A DNA stretch of 33,797 nt from an uncultured Ruminococcus sp. (GTDB lineage Bacteria > Bacillota > Clostridia > Oscillospirales > Ruminococcaceae), in NCBI GenBank assembly GCA_946621745.1, contig CAMOOV010000008.1:1-33797 (forward strand), read 5' to 3'. Positions 1-8,114 of the stretch are shown here, one piece after another. Each line of letters starts with the position of its first letter. The first letter of the stretch is position 1. Position numbers and translations under genes: made by a program. The notes under the pieces were generated by a model. It was not told where the DNA came from and ran no database searches. It was given only the letters and a program-made list of their open reading frames with translations.

Positions 1-841
1 AATCCTGTCCCATTTCCTTTCCGAGATTCGGGATATAGGTCGCTGCCTTATCAAGATACGCCTTGTCGCCGGTCGCGACATACAGCCAGTTTGCACACCA
101 GAACAGCTCGTCATAGAAATGGCTGGAGCGGTAGAAGCCCTTCGCATCGGAATCCTGATAGTAATCGTCGCTGCGGTCTGCATCGGCCATTTTGAACAGA
201 TTCTTCGCGTGCTTGACATAGTCATCCAGCACGCTCTGATCGACCTGACCTTTCAGTGCGGCAGCGCCGGCTGCAAGAGCAGCGCCCATTTCAGCGGTAA
301 CGGCGGAGCAGTTACGCCCGGCCAGATGTCCGCGGGGTTCCGTCTTGCCCTGATCCAGCATACCGTATTCGATCAGCTCGACAGGCCCCCACCAGCTGTG
401 GTCAACCTGTCCGAGACCGACCTGGAAGATCGCCTCGTCGCCGAGGTCACACTGTGCCAGATAATCCAGCGTCCATTTCAGATTGTTGACATAGTTTGTC
501 AGTTCGCCGCAGGCCTTCACGCCGTCAGCATACTCATAGAGTCCCCATGCGAGCATCGCAGCGGAATACGCCATCGGCAGATTGAATTTGACATGGTCGC
601 CCGCGTCATACCATCCGCCGTTCAGATCGTCATTGACGGTCGCATCGGCACGCCATTCGACGCGGTTCCATTCCGGCAGCGGGCCGGCCTGCTGACACTC
701 GTAGAAATAGAGCGACATTTGCAGTGCCTTCGCATAGTCATGTGCTGCTTCCGCAGAAGCATCCGCAGCCGGTACGAGCTGCGCCGTTCCCGCAAGCAGG
801 GCAGCCGCCGACAGGACAGCCGCCGTTCTCCATTTTTTCAT
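1..841 (-). CDS. Secreted glycoside hydrolase family 9 endoglucanase (5' part only)
   Basis: This is the N-terminal 280 residues of a GH9 cellulase, an inverting endo-beta-1,4-glucanase acting outside the cell. The gene continues beyond base 1, so the C-terminal catalytic Glu and any dockerin or binding module are not visible. I read a Sec signal peptide at residues 1-30 (MKKWRT, then a hydrophobic Ala/Leu stretch, ending ADASA). The mature start follows, with the GH9 hallmarks DYAKALQMSLYFYECQ, LPEWNRVEWR and GGWYDAGDHVKF (about residues 75-86). The Asp pair in DAGDH (79 and 82) is the conserved catalytic-base region. Later DHSWWGP is also typical of the family. The start is the ATG at 841, preceded by a GGGAGGG ribosome site and a good promoter. 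Family confidence is high; exact substrate is inferred. Confidence 0.93.
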   Translation of the reverse strand, partial: MKKWRTAAVLSAAALLAGTAQLVPAADASAEAAHDYAKALQMSLYFYECQQAGPLPEWNRVEWRADATVNDDLNGGWYDAGDHVKFNLPMAYSAAMLAWGLYEYADGVKACGELTNYVNNLKWTLDYLAQCDLGDEAIFQVGLGQVDHSWWGPVELIEYGMLDQGKTEPRGHLAGRNCSAVTAEMGAALAAGAAALKGQVDQSVLDDYVKHAKNLFKMADADRSDDYYQDSDAKGFYRSSHFYDELFWCANWLYVATGDKAYLDKAATYIPNLGKEMGQD

Positions 842-890
842 TTGAAATCCCTCCCGTTTTTTCACGGATATCCATATCCGCCTATTCTAT

Positions 891-919
891 ATTATGCCAC
901 AAAAAGGCGGCGTTGTCAA
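891..919 (-). promoter_or_regulatory. Sigma-A type promoter of the GH9 gene
   Basis: On the minus strand a perfect -35 TTGACA (914-919) is followed after 17 bases by -10 CATAAT (891-896). The start of the GH9 gene lies about 50 bases downstream. This separates the cellulase from the nitroreductase gene upstream of it. Confidence 0.75.
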
Positions 920-930
920 GCGTTCCGATT

Positions 931-960
931 GCGATTTTCTCACGAGATCATGCGATTTTC
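931..960 (-). promoter_or_regulatory. Pair of direct repeats upstream of the GH9 promoter
   Basis: GCGATTTTC occurs at 931-939 and again at 952-960 (plus-strand reading), 21 bases apart, i.e. about two helical turns on one DNA face. The nearer copy ends 11 bases upstream of the -35 box. The farther copy overlaps the stop codon of the nitroreductase gene. The geometry is that of an activator site, but no regulator is identified. Confidence 0.4.
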
Positions 961-1471
961 AAAGATAGGTCACGGTTTCGGAGAGCGGCTTTCTCTTTCC
1001 GTGATTCGGCAGCGGCCCTGCGCCCTCTGCGGCATAGCCGAGATCCAGCAGCATGAGGATTTCCTCCTGCTCCGGAAGCTGCATCAGCCCCGCCAGACGA
1101 TCGGGATCGAAATTGTTGATCCAGCAGCTGTTGACACCCGCATCTGCTGCGGCAAGCGTCAGATGCGTCGCAACGATCGCCGCATCCTCAATGCCGGAAT
1201 CGCGCTTCCCGCCGGGATATGTGAACACACTGTACTTATCAAAGGCAACGACCAGAACGGTCGGCGCTCCGTAGCGACAGGGCGTGACCGCGTCGATCTT
1301 CGCGAGTGCCTCCGCCGATTGCAGCACATAAATATGCTGCTCCTGCAAATTCTTCGCGGTCGGGGCAAGTCTGCCCGCTTCGAGAATCTGCGTCAGCTTC
1401 TCCGGCGAAACCTGTTCGCCGCCGTACTTCTTGCAGGAAAAACGCTCCCTGACTGCATCCGTAAATTCCAT
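959..1471 (-). CDS. Nitroreductase family FMN-dependent oxidoreductase
   Basis: This 170-residue protein looks like a small nitroreductase (flavin-dependent NAD(P)H oxidoreductase), a soluble cytoplasmic family that usually works as a homodimer. Visible marks are the N-terminal FMN-phosphate segment RERFSCKKYGGE, the following EKLTQILEAGRLAPTAKNLQ helix, and the central DAAIVATHLTLAAADAGVNS region that forms the dimer and flavin site. The length suits the shortest members of the family. The start at 1471 has an AGGAGG site at 1479-1484. It begins 19 bases after the acyltransferase stop, so it is probably the last gene of the two-component operon. The physiological substrate cannot be told from sequence. 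Confidence 0.85.
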   Translation of the reverse strand: MEFTDAVRERFSCKKYGGEQVSPEKLTQILEAGRLAPTAKNLQEQHIYVLQSAEALAKIDAVTPCRYGAPTVLVVAFDKYSVFTYPGGKRDSGIEDAAIVATHLTLAAADAGVNSCWINNFDPDRLAGLMQLPEQEEILMLLDLGYAAEGAGPLPNHGKRKPLSETVTYL

Positions 1472-1490
1472 GATAATTCCTCCTTTTTAT

Positions 1491-2525
1491 TTACTCCACT
1501 GCGGTGGATTGACGATGTTTAATGATATTCTGCACGGTCACGATCAATACTGCAATCACGACCGAGACCGCCGCGACGATCGGCGGCAGATACCATTCAT
1601 AAAAGCGCTGCGAAAGCGAATGCCGTTCACAGATCAGATATGCCAGAACGATCACCGGCATATGCCAGAGATACACATGAAGCGATGAAGCGCCGCCGAG
1701 CGCGGAGAGCGGCGGGATCAGCCGCAGCGCAGGCTTTTGCAGCGCAAACAGCATTGCCGAGACAGCCGCCGTGATCTTGAATATCTGCGAAATATTATAG
1801 CGGAACGGATCAAAGCATACGAGCAGGAATACGCAGATCAGCGACACGATCCCGCAGACCGCTGCCGCCTTCGCAGGTATCCGCATCAGCTGCTCCCGCT
1901 GCTCCGCCATGCAGTATCCGAGCAGCATCAGCGGAAGCGCCGCCGCCAGCACATTGCTGCAAATGCGCCAGTCGCCGTTCACGGCGTATTTATAGGTTTC
2001 CAGTCCGATTCGCAGAAGAATGAAAACCGGCATTGCGAATTTCGCGTATTTTTGCAGCCGCAGCCGGTACATCAGCCAGAAAATCAGATAGGCTTGCAGC
2101 AGCGCGAACAGAAACCAGAGCGGATCACCGTGGATCGGTTCGAGATCGCCCCAGAGCAGCAGCCGCAGATCATATTCCGGCTGCGTGAACGGGCGCAGAA
2201 AGCCGTGCATATTCCTGTGCGTCACATAGAATTCAACGGCAGTGACCAGCGCATAGACCGCGATTGCAATGAGCAGAATACAGAGATTCCGGCGGAATCG
2301 CTTCATCAGCTTCGTCCGCATCTTCTCCCCGTCACCGTATGCGTAATAGCCGCTGATGAGGAAAAACAGCAGTATGCCGCAGGAGCCGACCGCGCTGATG
2401 CATTTGCCGAATCTGCCGGGGAACGGGATATGTCCGAATACAACGCTCAGTGCGGAGACACCCTTGAAAAAGTCAAGACATCGGTTCCGCTCCGGCGCTT
2501 TCTTTGCTGTGACCGGTTCGCTCAT
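1491..2525 (-). CDS. Acyltransferase 3 family integral membrane protein
   Basis: This is a polytopic membrane acyltransferase of the type that O-acetylates surface polysaccharides or other envelope glycans. It opens with RNRCLDFFKGVSALSVVFGHIPFPG, the usual RxxxLDxxKGxxxxxVVxxH start of the family with the conserved His, and has about ten hydrophobic segments. LHVYLWHMPVIVL near the end is also typical. An in-frame ATG at 2540 overlaps the kinase stop as ATGA but lacks a ribosome site. The ATG at 2525 has AAAGGA seven bases upstream, so I chose 2525 (344 residues; 349 from 2540). The gene is tightly coupled to the histidine kinase, suggesting the two-component system controls an envelope modification. 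The acceptor is unknown. Confidence 0.85.
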   Translation of the reverse strand: MSEPVTAKKAPERNRCLDFFKGVSALSVVFGHIPFPGRFGKCISAVGSCGILLFFLISGYYAYGDGEKMRTKLMKRFRRNLCILLIAIAVYALVTAVEFYVTHRNMHGFLRPFTQPEYDLRLLLWGDLEPIHGDPLWFLFALLQAYLIFWLMYRLRLQKYAKFAMPVFILLRIGLETYKYAVNGDWRICSNVLAAALPLMLLGYCMAEQREQLMRIPAKAAAVCGIVSLICVFLLVCFDPFRYNISQIFKITAAVSAMLFALQKPALRLIPPLSALGGASSLHVYLWHMPVIVLAYLICERHSLSQRFYEWYLPPIVAAVSVVIAVLIVTVQNIIKHRQSTAVE

Positions 2526-2536
2526 AGGCTGTCCTT

Positions 2537-4972
2537 TCATTGAATGAGTTCGCCGGCCGCTTCCGGCGCAGATTCTTCCTCATCGGGATGATAGATCGGG
2601 AACGAAAGATATGCCTTGAACAGATCGCCGTCGGTACTCAGCCGCAGCGTGCCGCCCTGCAATGCCGTGAGGTCGCGTGCGATTGAGAGTCCCAGTCCGC
2701 TGCCCTCGGTATGCCGCGACGCATCGCCGCGCACAAAGCGCTCCATCAGCTCATCCGGCGAGACATTGAGCGGCTGCGCGGAGACATTTTTCAGTGCGAT
2801 CGTCACTTCCTCATCCGCCTGCCGGATATCGAGATAGACACGCGTACCGGTCAGCGCATATTTGCAGACATTGTTCAGGAGATTGTCAAAGACACGCCAG
2901 ATCTGCCGCCCGTCTGCGAGAATCATGACCTGCGTTTCCGGAACAGACTGCACGAGCGTCAGTCCCTTTTCCGCAAAGGCTTCATCGTATTCGCCCGCGA
3001 GCTGCGAGAGCAGCACACCCAGATCTGTCGGCATCAGCTCGACCGCGAGATTGCCGGTCGAAGCCTTGGATGCATCCACGAGGTCGATCGTCAGCTTTTT
3101 GAGCTTCGCAGCCTGCCGCCGCAGCACTTCGAGATACTCCTCTGCCGCATCGGACTGCATCGGCTCACGGCTCAGCAGATCGACATAGTTGACGATTGAG
3201 GTCAGCGGCGTTTTCAGATCATGGGAAACATTTGTAATCAGCTCTGTCCGCAGATGCTCCGCCTTTGTCTGCTGCGCAACAATCTCAGCGACCTTGCCGG
3301 TGATGTCATTCAGCGAGCCGTCAAAATCCGCGAAATCCGCACGCAGCTTCACAGGATGTGTCTGCGGTGAGAAATCGCCGGTCTCCATTTGCCGGACATG
3401 ACGGTGCAGCTCGAAATAGGAATAGATGCAGTAGGCTGCAAAGAGCAGGGCGAGCCCGTCCAGCACAACTGCGACAGCAACGCATTCCCGCGGCAGAAAG
3501 AGCAGTGCCGCATTGAAAAACAGCAGTCCGCCGAGGATCAGGAGCATCGAAGCAGTTGCCCAGAAGCGGCTGCGCAGCAGTCCGAACAGGAATCCGAAAA
3601 TACGGATGATGCCGAAGCTCCCCCAGAAGGATCCGGCCTTTGTCCGGACGGCGGTCGTATAGAGCCAGAGCATAAAGACTGACGAAATGCAAAAGATCAT
3701 GCCGATGCAGAAGATCGCGATCATGCGGTAGGGCGTGCCCTCATTCACAAGATAGCGCAGCAGGATCAGTGATGCGGCAATCGAAAGCGGCGGCAGAATC
3801 CAGAAGAATTCATACGGCAGTGTATGAATCCGCGAAAGCTGCACATGGCCGCTCCCGTCCTGTCCCGCGACCGAACACATCGCAATCGCCGAAACGACCG
3901 TCAGGATCATCAGCACGAACATCAGAATAACTGCCCATTCCGAATGCTGAAACAGAAACGCATAGATCGCATAGTTATTGCTGATCGCATCCTCGATCGG
4001 CATATTGACCGGCAGATAGGTGCGGACATAGCAGGCCGCTGTCTCATGACGCTGACCGCGGATCGTGATATCCAGCCCGCTCATGAGCTGCTTTTCCAGC
4101 GCTTCATCTGCGGCATAGATCTCCTGCCCCTCGCTCTTGCGGCGGTAGTAATCCTCCAGCGAGATCGTTTCCGCATTCGAGATCGTATAGGCCGTCACCT
4201 CGACAACGACCGAATGGCTGATATCCTCATCATGCGCCGCAGACTGCGCGGTCTCGGCGGCGATTTTCCATTCACAGTGCGGGCCGTAGGCCTTCTCGTA
4301 ATCAAAGCTCTCCGCCTCCGCTTCGGTATCGAAGAACATATAATCCGTGTATTCGCCGCCGTATCCGATGACATCCAGTCCGTCGTGATACGCCGCGTCG
4401 ATCTTCAGATCCGCAAAATACCAGAGCTGATAGTCATTCGGCGAATCAAGATACTGCGAGTTATCGCCGTAAACAATGCGCTCGAAATCGTTGATCGGAT
4501 CGTCGAAATGCTTCTGATTCTGGTAGCCGCGGGTATCCAGCTCCATCGTCGCCGTGCGGACATTCGTGGCGAGCAGCTGCTGATCGGTACCGTAAAGCGG
4601 ATCGTTCGTCAGCAGCAGCCTGCCGTCCGGATCGGTCACGGCAAAGCGGAAATTCGTATTCTGCGGATCAAAGTGCATTTCGTAGGTATGCAGATTCTGC
4701 GCAGCACCGACGCTGTCCGGTGATGCCTCGCCGGTCTCCTCCAGATAACGCTGATGCAGGACAAGCTGCATATAGTTGTCGAGCATTTTGCTCTCATTGC
4801 TTTCGGTCATACTGACAAATGCCGAACGGAAATCGGCATTGTTATCCGTAAAGCCAATGCCGAAATTCAGAATGACGACCAGCAGCGTAATGCCGAAGCC
4901 CCATAAAAATATGATAGATGCAGCAGCCGTTCCCGCGCGCTGAAGGCTTATTTTGAGTTTTTCGGATTGCAT
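2537..4972 (-). CDS. Membrane sensor histidine kinase with large extracellular domain
   Basis: This is the sensor of a two-component system, 811 residues. TM1 is at about 14-38, followed by an extracellular region of about 300 residues with no family I recognise, then five or so further membrane segments between about 344 and 545. The dimerisation and phosphoacceptor helix carries NVSHDLKTPLTSIVNYVDLL with the phosphorylated His at 584. The ATPase domain follows, with N-box FDNLLNNVCKY near 697 and G-box GSGLGLSIARD near 759. The ATG at 4972 has GGGGAG eight bases upstream. It lies 35 bases after the response regulator and overlaps the ORF start of the acyltransferase. Several membrane spans after the sensor domain, rather than one, are less common. 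The ligand is unknown. Confidence 0.92.
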   Translation of the reverse strand: MQSEKLKISLQRAGTAAASIIFLWGFGITLLVVILNFGIGFTDNNADFRSAFVSMTESNESKMLDNYMQLVLHQRYLEETGEASPDSVGAAQNLHTYEMHFDPQNTNFRFAVTDPDGRLLLTNDPLYGTDQQLLATNVRTATMELDTRGYQNQKHFDDPINDFERIVYGDNSQYLDSPNDYQLWYFADLKIDAAYHDGLDVIGYGGEYTDYMFFDTEAEAESFDYEKAYGPHCEWKIAAETAQSAAHDEDISHSVVVEVTAYTISNAETISLEDYYRRKSEGQEIYAADEALEKQLMSGLDITIRGQRHETAACYVRTYLPVNMPIEDAISNNYAIYAFLFQHSEWAVILMFVLMILTVVSAIAMCSVAGQDGSGHVQLSRIHTLPYEFFWILPPLSIAASLILLRYLVNEGTPYRMIAIFCIGMIFCISSVFMLWLYTTAVRTKAGSFWGSFGIIRIFGFLFGLLRSRFWATASMLLILGGLLFFNAALLFLPRECVAVAVVLDGLALLFAAYCIYSYFELHRHVRQMETGDFSPQTHPVKLRADFADFDGSLNDITGKVAEIVAQQTKAEHLRTELITNVSHDLKTPLTSIVNYVDLLSREPMQSDAAEEYLEVLRRQAAKLKKLTIDLVDASKASTGNLAVELMPTDLGVLLSQLAGEYDEAFAEKGLTLVQSVPETQVMILADGRQIWRVFDNLLNNVCKYALTGTRVYLDIRQADEEVTIALKNVSAQPLNVSPDELMERFVRGDASRHTEGSGLGLSIARDLTALQGGTLRLSTDGDLFKAYLSFPIYHPDEEESAPEAAGELIQ

Positions 4973-5007
4973 TCGCGGTTCTCCCCTCAGAGATGGAATG
5001 ATAGCGC

Positions 5008-5700
5008 TCAGGGCTTTTCGAGCTTATAGCCCTGTCCCCAGACGACCTTGATCTGCCGCGGCTCCTGCGGATTGATCTCCAGCTTTTCGCGCAGATGCCG
5101 GATATGTACCGCGACCGTATTTTCCGAGCCGATCGGGTTTGCCTTCCAGACTGCCTGATAGATCTCACGGGGCGGGAAGACCGTGCCGACATTGTGCATC
5201 AGCAGCGAAAGAATCTCGTATTCGATCGGTGTCAGCGGGACAGGAACGCCGTCCAGCGATGCAGAACGCGCTTTCATATCGAGCGAGATGCTGCCGACCG
5301 TCAGCACATTCGGATCGTCGGATTCCGCAGCGCCGAGCCGCAGATAACGCCGGAGCTGTGACCGCACACGCGCCACGACCTCCGCCGGCGAAAACGGCTT
5401 TGTGATGTAGTCATCCGCGCCGACATTCAGGCCGAGGATCTTGTCCGAATCCTCGGATTTCGCAGTCAGCAGGATCACCGGCACATTGCTGGTCTTGCGG
5501 ATTTCGGTCATAGCGGTGATGCCGTCAATCTCCGGCATCATGATATCCATGAGGATCAGATGTACTGTCTGCGTCCGTGCGATCTCGATCGCCTCTTTGC
5601 CGGAATAGGCGCAGACCGTCTGCCAGCCCTCGGCGCGCAGATAGATATTCAATGCGGATACAATATCCTTTTCATCATCGCAGATCAGAATGGTCTCCAT
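5008..5700 (-). CDS. OmpR/PhoB-family response regulator
   Basis: A 230-residue transcription regulator with an N-terminal receiver and a C-terminal winged helix. The receiver has the acidic pocket Asp8/Asp9, phosphoacceptor Asp52 (LILMDIMMPEIDG), Thr79 (VILLTAK) and Lys101 (DDYITKPFSP). The DNA-binding domain shows LTPIEYEILSLLMHNVGTVFPPREIY and ENTVAVHIRHLREKLE, the PhoB-type recognition helix, ending VVWGQGYKLEKP. Length is normal and all key residues are present. The gene is the first of an operon with the histidine kinase 35 bases downstream, its evident partner. It is read from a promoter at 5921-5949 through an unusually structured leader. Confidence 0.95.
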   Translation of the reverse strand: METILICDDEKDIVSALNIYLRAEGWQTVCAYSGKEAIEIARTQTVHLILMDIMMPEIDGITAMTEIRKTSNVPVILLTAKSEDSDKILGLNVGADDYITKPFSPAEVVARVRSQLRRYLRLGAAESDDPNVLTVGSISLDMKARSASLDGVPVPLTPIEYEILSLLMHNVGTVFPPREIYQAVWKANPIGSENTVAVHIRHLREKLEINPQEPRQIKVVWGQGYKLEKP

Positions 5701-5749
5701 TTCAACAGCCCCTTTTTTGACATTCTCTTACCTGACGGGCTCCCCCATC

Positions 5750-5920
5750 ATTCTATTGATGTCCCAACTATCTCTTGAAGATATCTGCTTGTCTTTTTGC
5801 CGTGATACTGCGTTAGAAATCCTTGCCTTGCGTCAGCAAGGCGGCGGCTTTCTGCCTTGTCTCACGACAAAAATCCTGCGCATCTATTCTTCAAGATTTA
5901 ATTGGTACATCAATACAATT
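5750..5920. repeat. Long imperfect palindrome (MITE-like or RNA hairpin element)
   Basis: About 171 bases fold on themselves around a centre near 5834. The outermost 32 bases of the two arms match at 27 positions; both carry the blocks TATTGATGT, CCAA and TCTTGAAGA. The apex is CTTGC-gtca-GCAAG (5827-5840), with further paired blocks TTTTTG.CGTGA and AGAAA between. There is no room for a protein. It lies between the FAD-oxidoreductase gene and the response regulator, just inside the start of the regulator's transcript. It may be a non-autonomous mobile palindrome or a structured leader. Confidence 0.7.
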
Positions 5921-5949
5921 ATTATACACGCTCCGGCACAAAGATGCAA
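5921..5949 (-). promoter_or_regulatory. Promoter of the two-component operon
   Basis: On the minus strand -35 TTGCAT (5944-5949) and -10 TATAAT (5921-5926) are separated by 17 bases. Transcription would begin near 5914, so nearly the whole palindrome would be copied into a leader of about 210 bases ahead of the response regulator. Confidence 0.75.
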
Positions 5950-5985
5950 GCCCTGAAACCTGAAGATTTTATGAATCCGCGCATT

Positions 5986-8046
5986 CTACCGCTCAGCAAG
6001 AATGGCCTCCGCACAGCGAATGCCGTCTGCCGCTGCCGAGACAATGCCGCCTGCATATCCCGCGCCCTCCCCGCAGGGATACAGTCCGGCAGCAGTCACC
6101 GCCTGCAATGTCGCCGGATCCCGCAGGATGCGCACCGGCGAAGAGCTGCGCGTTTCCGGCGCTGTCAGCACCGCATCCGGCTGCAAAAATCCGTGCAGCT
6201 GCCGCTCCAGCAGCGGGATTCCCTGCCGCAGCGACCGGCAGACAAACTCCGGCAGACAGCTCTCCGGCCGCGCAAAAACCGTTCCCAGCGGATAGCTTGG
6301 CTGCACATTTCCGAGCGCCGCAGACTGCTGCCCTTTCAGGAAATCCACAAGCAGCGTGACCGGCGCCTTGCCCGTTCCGCCGCCGGCGAGAAACGCTGCC
6401 CGCTCGATCTTCTGCTGCAATGCCGCGCCCGCGAGAATATCGTCCGATCCGAAATCCGCCGGCGTGATCCCGACCAGCAGCGCACTGTTTGCATTTTCGG
6501 CATTCCGCGCAAAATTGCTCATGCCGTTCGTGACGACCGTTTCCGGCTCGGATGCAGCCGCCTGCACGACGCCGCCCGGACACATACAGAACGAATACAC
6601 GCCGCGTCCCTCTGCCGTATGCGCCGCGAGCTTATAGCTTGCCGCACCGAGCGCGGGATGTCCCGCCGCATCGCCCCAGCAGAAGCGGTCAATATCCGCC
6701 TGCCGGTGCTCAATGCGCACGCCGAGTGAAAACGCCTTCTGCTCCATCGGCAAGCCCATTGCATTCAGCCAAGCAAACACATCGCGGGCGCTGTGTCCGA
6801 CCGCGAGAACCGCGTGATCGGTGCGCAGCGATTTCTGCGTATTTTCGTGCAGATATTCCACGGAGACCAGCCTGCCGTCCGCAACTGTAAGGCCGGTGCA
6901 TTTTGCATGGAACAGAACGGTTCCGCCTGCCTGTTCAATGCGCCTGCGCAGTGCCGGAATGCATTCCGTGAGCTTGTCCGTACCGATATGCGGCTTTGCC
7001 TGCCAGAGTATTTCCTCCGGCGCACCGCATTCCGCAAAGATCTGCAAGACCTGACGGATCTGCGGACTTTTCGTGCCGGTATTGAGCTTGCCGTCTGAAA
7101 ATGTTCCGGCGCCGCCCTCCCCGAACTGCACATTCGATTCCGGATCGAGCTGACCGGTCGCATAATAATGCTGCACATCACGGATCCGCTCGTCTGCGGG
7201 CTTGCCGCGCTCCAGCAGGATCGGCTCCGCACCCGCCTGCGCGAGTACCCATGCGGCAAACAATCCCGCAGGCCCCGCGCCGATCACGACGGGACGGTGC
7301 TGAAAAACTGTTTTCTGATACATCGGCATGACAAACGGCTTTTCGATCCGGATTCCGGCATTCGCGGGCAGCTTTCTCAGGATCGCCTGCGCATTGTCCG
7401 CCGAAACATCCGCTGTCACGATGAAATGCACATCTCGCCGCGCATCGGCCGCCCGCCGAATGAGCCTGATATCCCTGATATCCTGCGGCCGGATATGCAG
7501 CCGCTTTGCCGCCTGTTTCCGCAGCATCGCATCCGTATAATCCAGCGGCAGCGGGATATTCGGAATGCGCAGCAGCTCCGTTTGTTGCATTGCTTTTTCG
7601 ATCATGCGGATCTTCTGCCGATCCTGCTTCTGCCGGACATTTTTCCGGTAACCGTCCTTTTCCGATGCGCGGTAGACCTTCAGATAGTCCGGCAGATCTA
7701 AGAGCAGATACCGCACGCCCTGATCTTCCGCTTCGGGGATGCGTCCAATATCCACACCCGCGAACGGACGGAGATCTTCGAGCGATGCAAATGCCGCGTG
7801 AATGCCGTCCTTTTCAAATTCATGCTCCTGCGTATTTTCAAGCCGCCAGCCGTCAGACTGCATCAGCGCTTCGAGCCGATTCCATTCCGCATCCAGATAG
7901 ATTTCCGGCACAAGAATATCAATGTCATCGGGATCAAGTCCTGCGCCGAGCCGCCGCTCCAGTCCGAGCGAACCGAACAGCAGCGGCGTGATTTGCAGCT
8001 TTTGATTCAACAGTCCTGCAATATGCAGAAAGGCCGTATATTTCAC
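5986..8046 (-). CDS. COG2509-type FAD-dependent oxidoreductase fused to an N-terminal nucleotidyltransferase-like domain
   Basis: This single 686-residue reading frame has two parts. Residues 1-153 resemble a small nucleotidyltransferase-fold family: LLFGSLGLE (Gly25-Ser26) followed by DPDDIDILVP with acidic residues at 38-43. From about 155 the protein is a conserved uncharacterised FAD oxidoreductase: a short N-terminal alpha/beta domain, then PVVIGAGPAGLFAAWVLAQ with the dinucleotide GxGxxG at 256-261. VQFGEGGAGTFSDGKLNTG follows, and it ends in LYPCGEGAGYAGGIVSAA, which binds the flavin. The start is GTG at 8046 with AAGGAG seven bases upstream. It follows the transglutaminase gene by 68 bases and may be co-transcribed. 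Substrates of both domains are unknown; the fusion itself is odd. Confidence 0.85.
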   Translation of the reverse strand: MKYTAFLHIAGLLNQKLQITPLLFGSLGLERRLGAGLDPDDIDILVPEIYLDAEWNRLEALMQSDGWRLENTQEHEFEKDGIHAAFASLEDLRPFAGVDIGRIPEAEDQGVRYLLLDLPDYLKVYRASEKDGYRKNVRQKQDRQKIRMIEKAMQQTELLRIPNIPLPLDYTDAMLRKQAAKRLHIRPQDIRDIRLIRRAADARRDVHFIVTADVSADNAQAILRKLPANAGIRIEKPFVMPMYQKTVFQHRPVVIGAGPAGLFAAWVLAQAGAEPILLERGKPADERIRDVQHYYATGQLDPESNVQFGEGGAGTFSDGKLNTGTKSPQIRQVLQIFAECGAPEEILWQAKPHIGTDKLTECIPALRRRIEQAGGTVLFHAKCTGLTVADGRLVSVEYLHENTQKSLRTDHAVLAVGHSARDVFAWLNAMGLPMEQKAFSLGVRIEHRQADIDRFCWGDAAGHPALGAASYKLAAHTAEGRGVYSFCMCPGGVVQAAASEPETVVTNGMSNFARNAENANSALLVGITPADFGSDDILAGAALQQKIERAAFLAGGGTGKAPVTLLVDFLKGQQSAALGNVQPSYPLGTVFARPESCLPEFVCRSLRQGIPLLERQLHGFLQPDAVLTAPETRSSSPVRILRDPATLQAVTAAGLYPCGEGAGYAGGIVSAAADGIRCAEAILAER

Positions 8047-8084
8047 TGATTCTCTCCTTTTCCGGCAAATGACGGTATAGCGAT

Positions 8085-8108
8085 GCGGGCACGGTCATCC
8101 GCACCCGC
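8085..8108 (-). other. Intercistronic hairpin between transglutaminase and FAD-oxidoreductase genes
   Basis: Ten-base arms (8085-8094 and 8099-8108) with a four-base loop pair fully if two G-U pairs are allowed. No run of T follows, so it is more likely a processing or stabilising hairpin than a terminator. Confidence 0.35.
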
Positions 8109-8114
8109 ACTGCA

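Noticed and set aside
119-1522. Long plus-strand open frame of 467 codons
   Set aside because: It lies opposite the GH9 and nitroreductase genes, is rich in Arg, Cys and His as expected of an antisense frame, spans two unrelated genes and has no family signature.
3824-4723. Plus-strand open frame of 299 codons opposite the histidine kinase
   Set aside because: Antisense to the extracellular domain of the kinase; Arg/Ile-rich with no domain, ribosome site or promoter.
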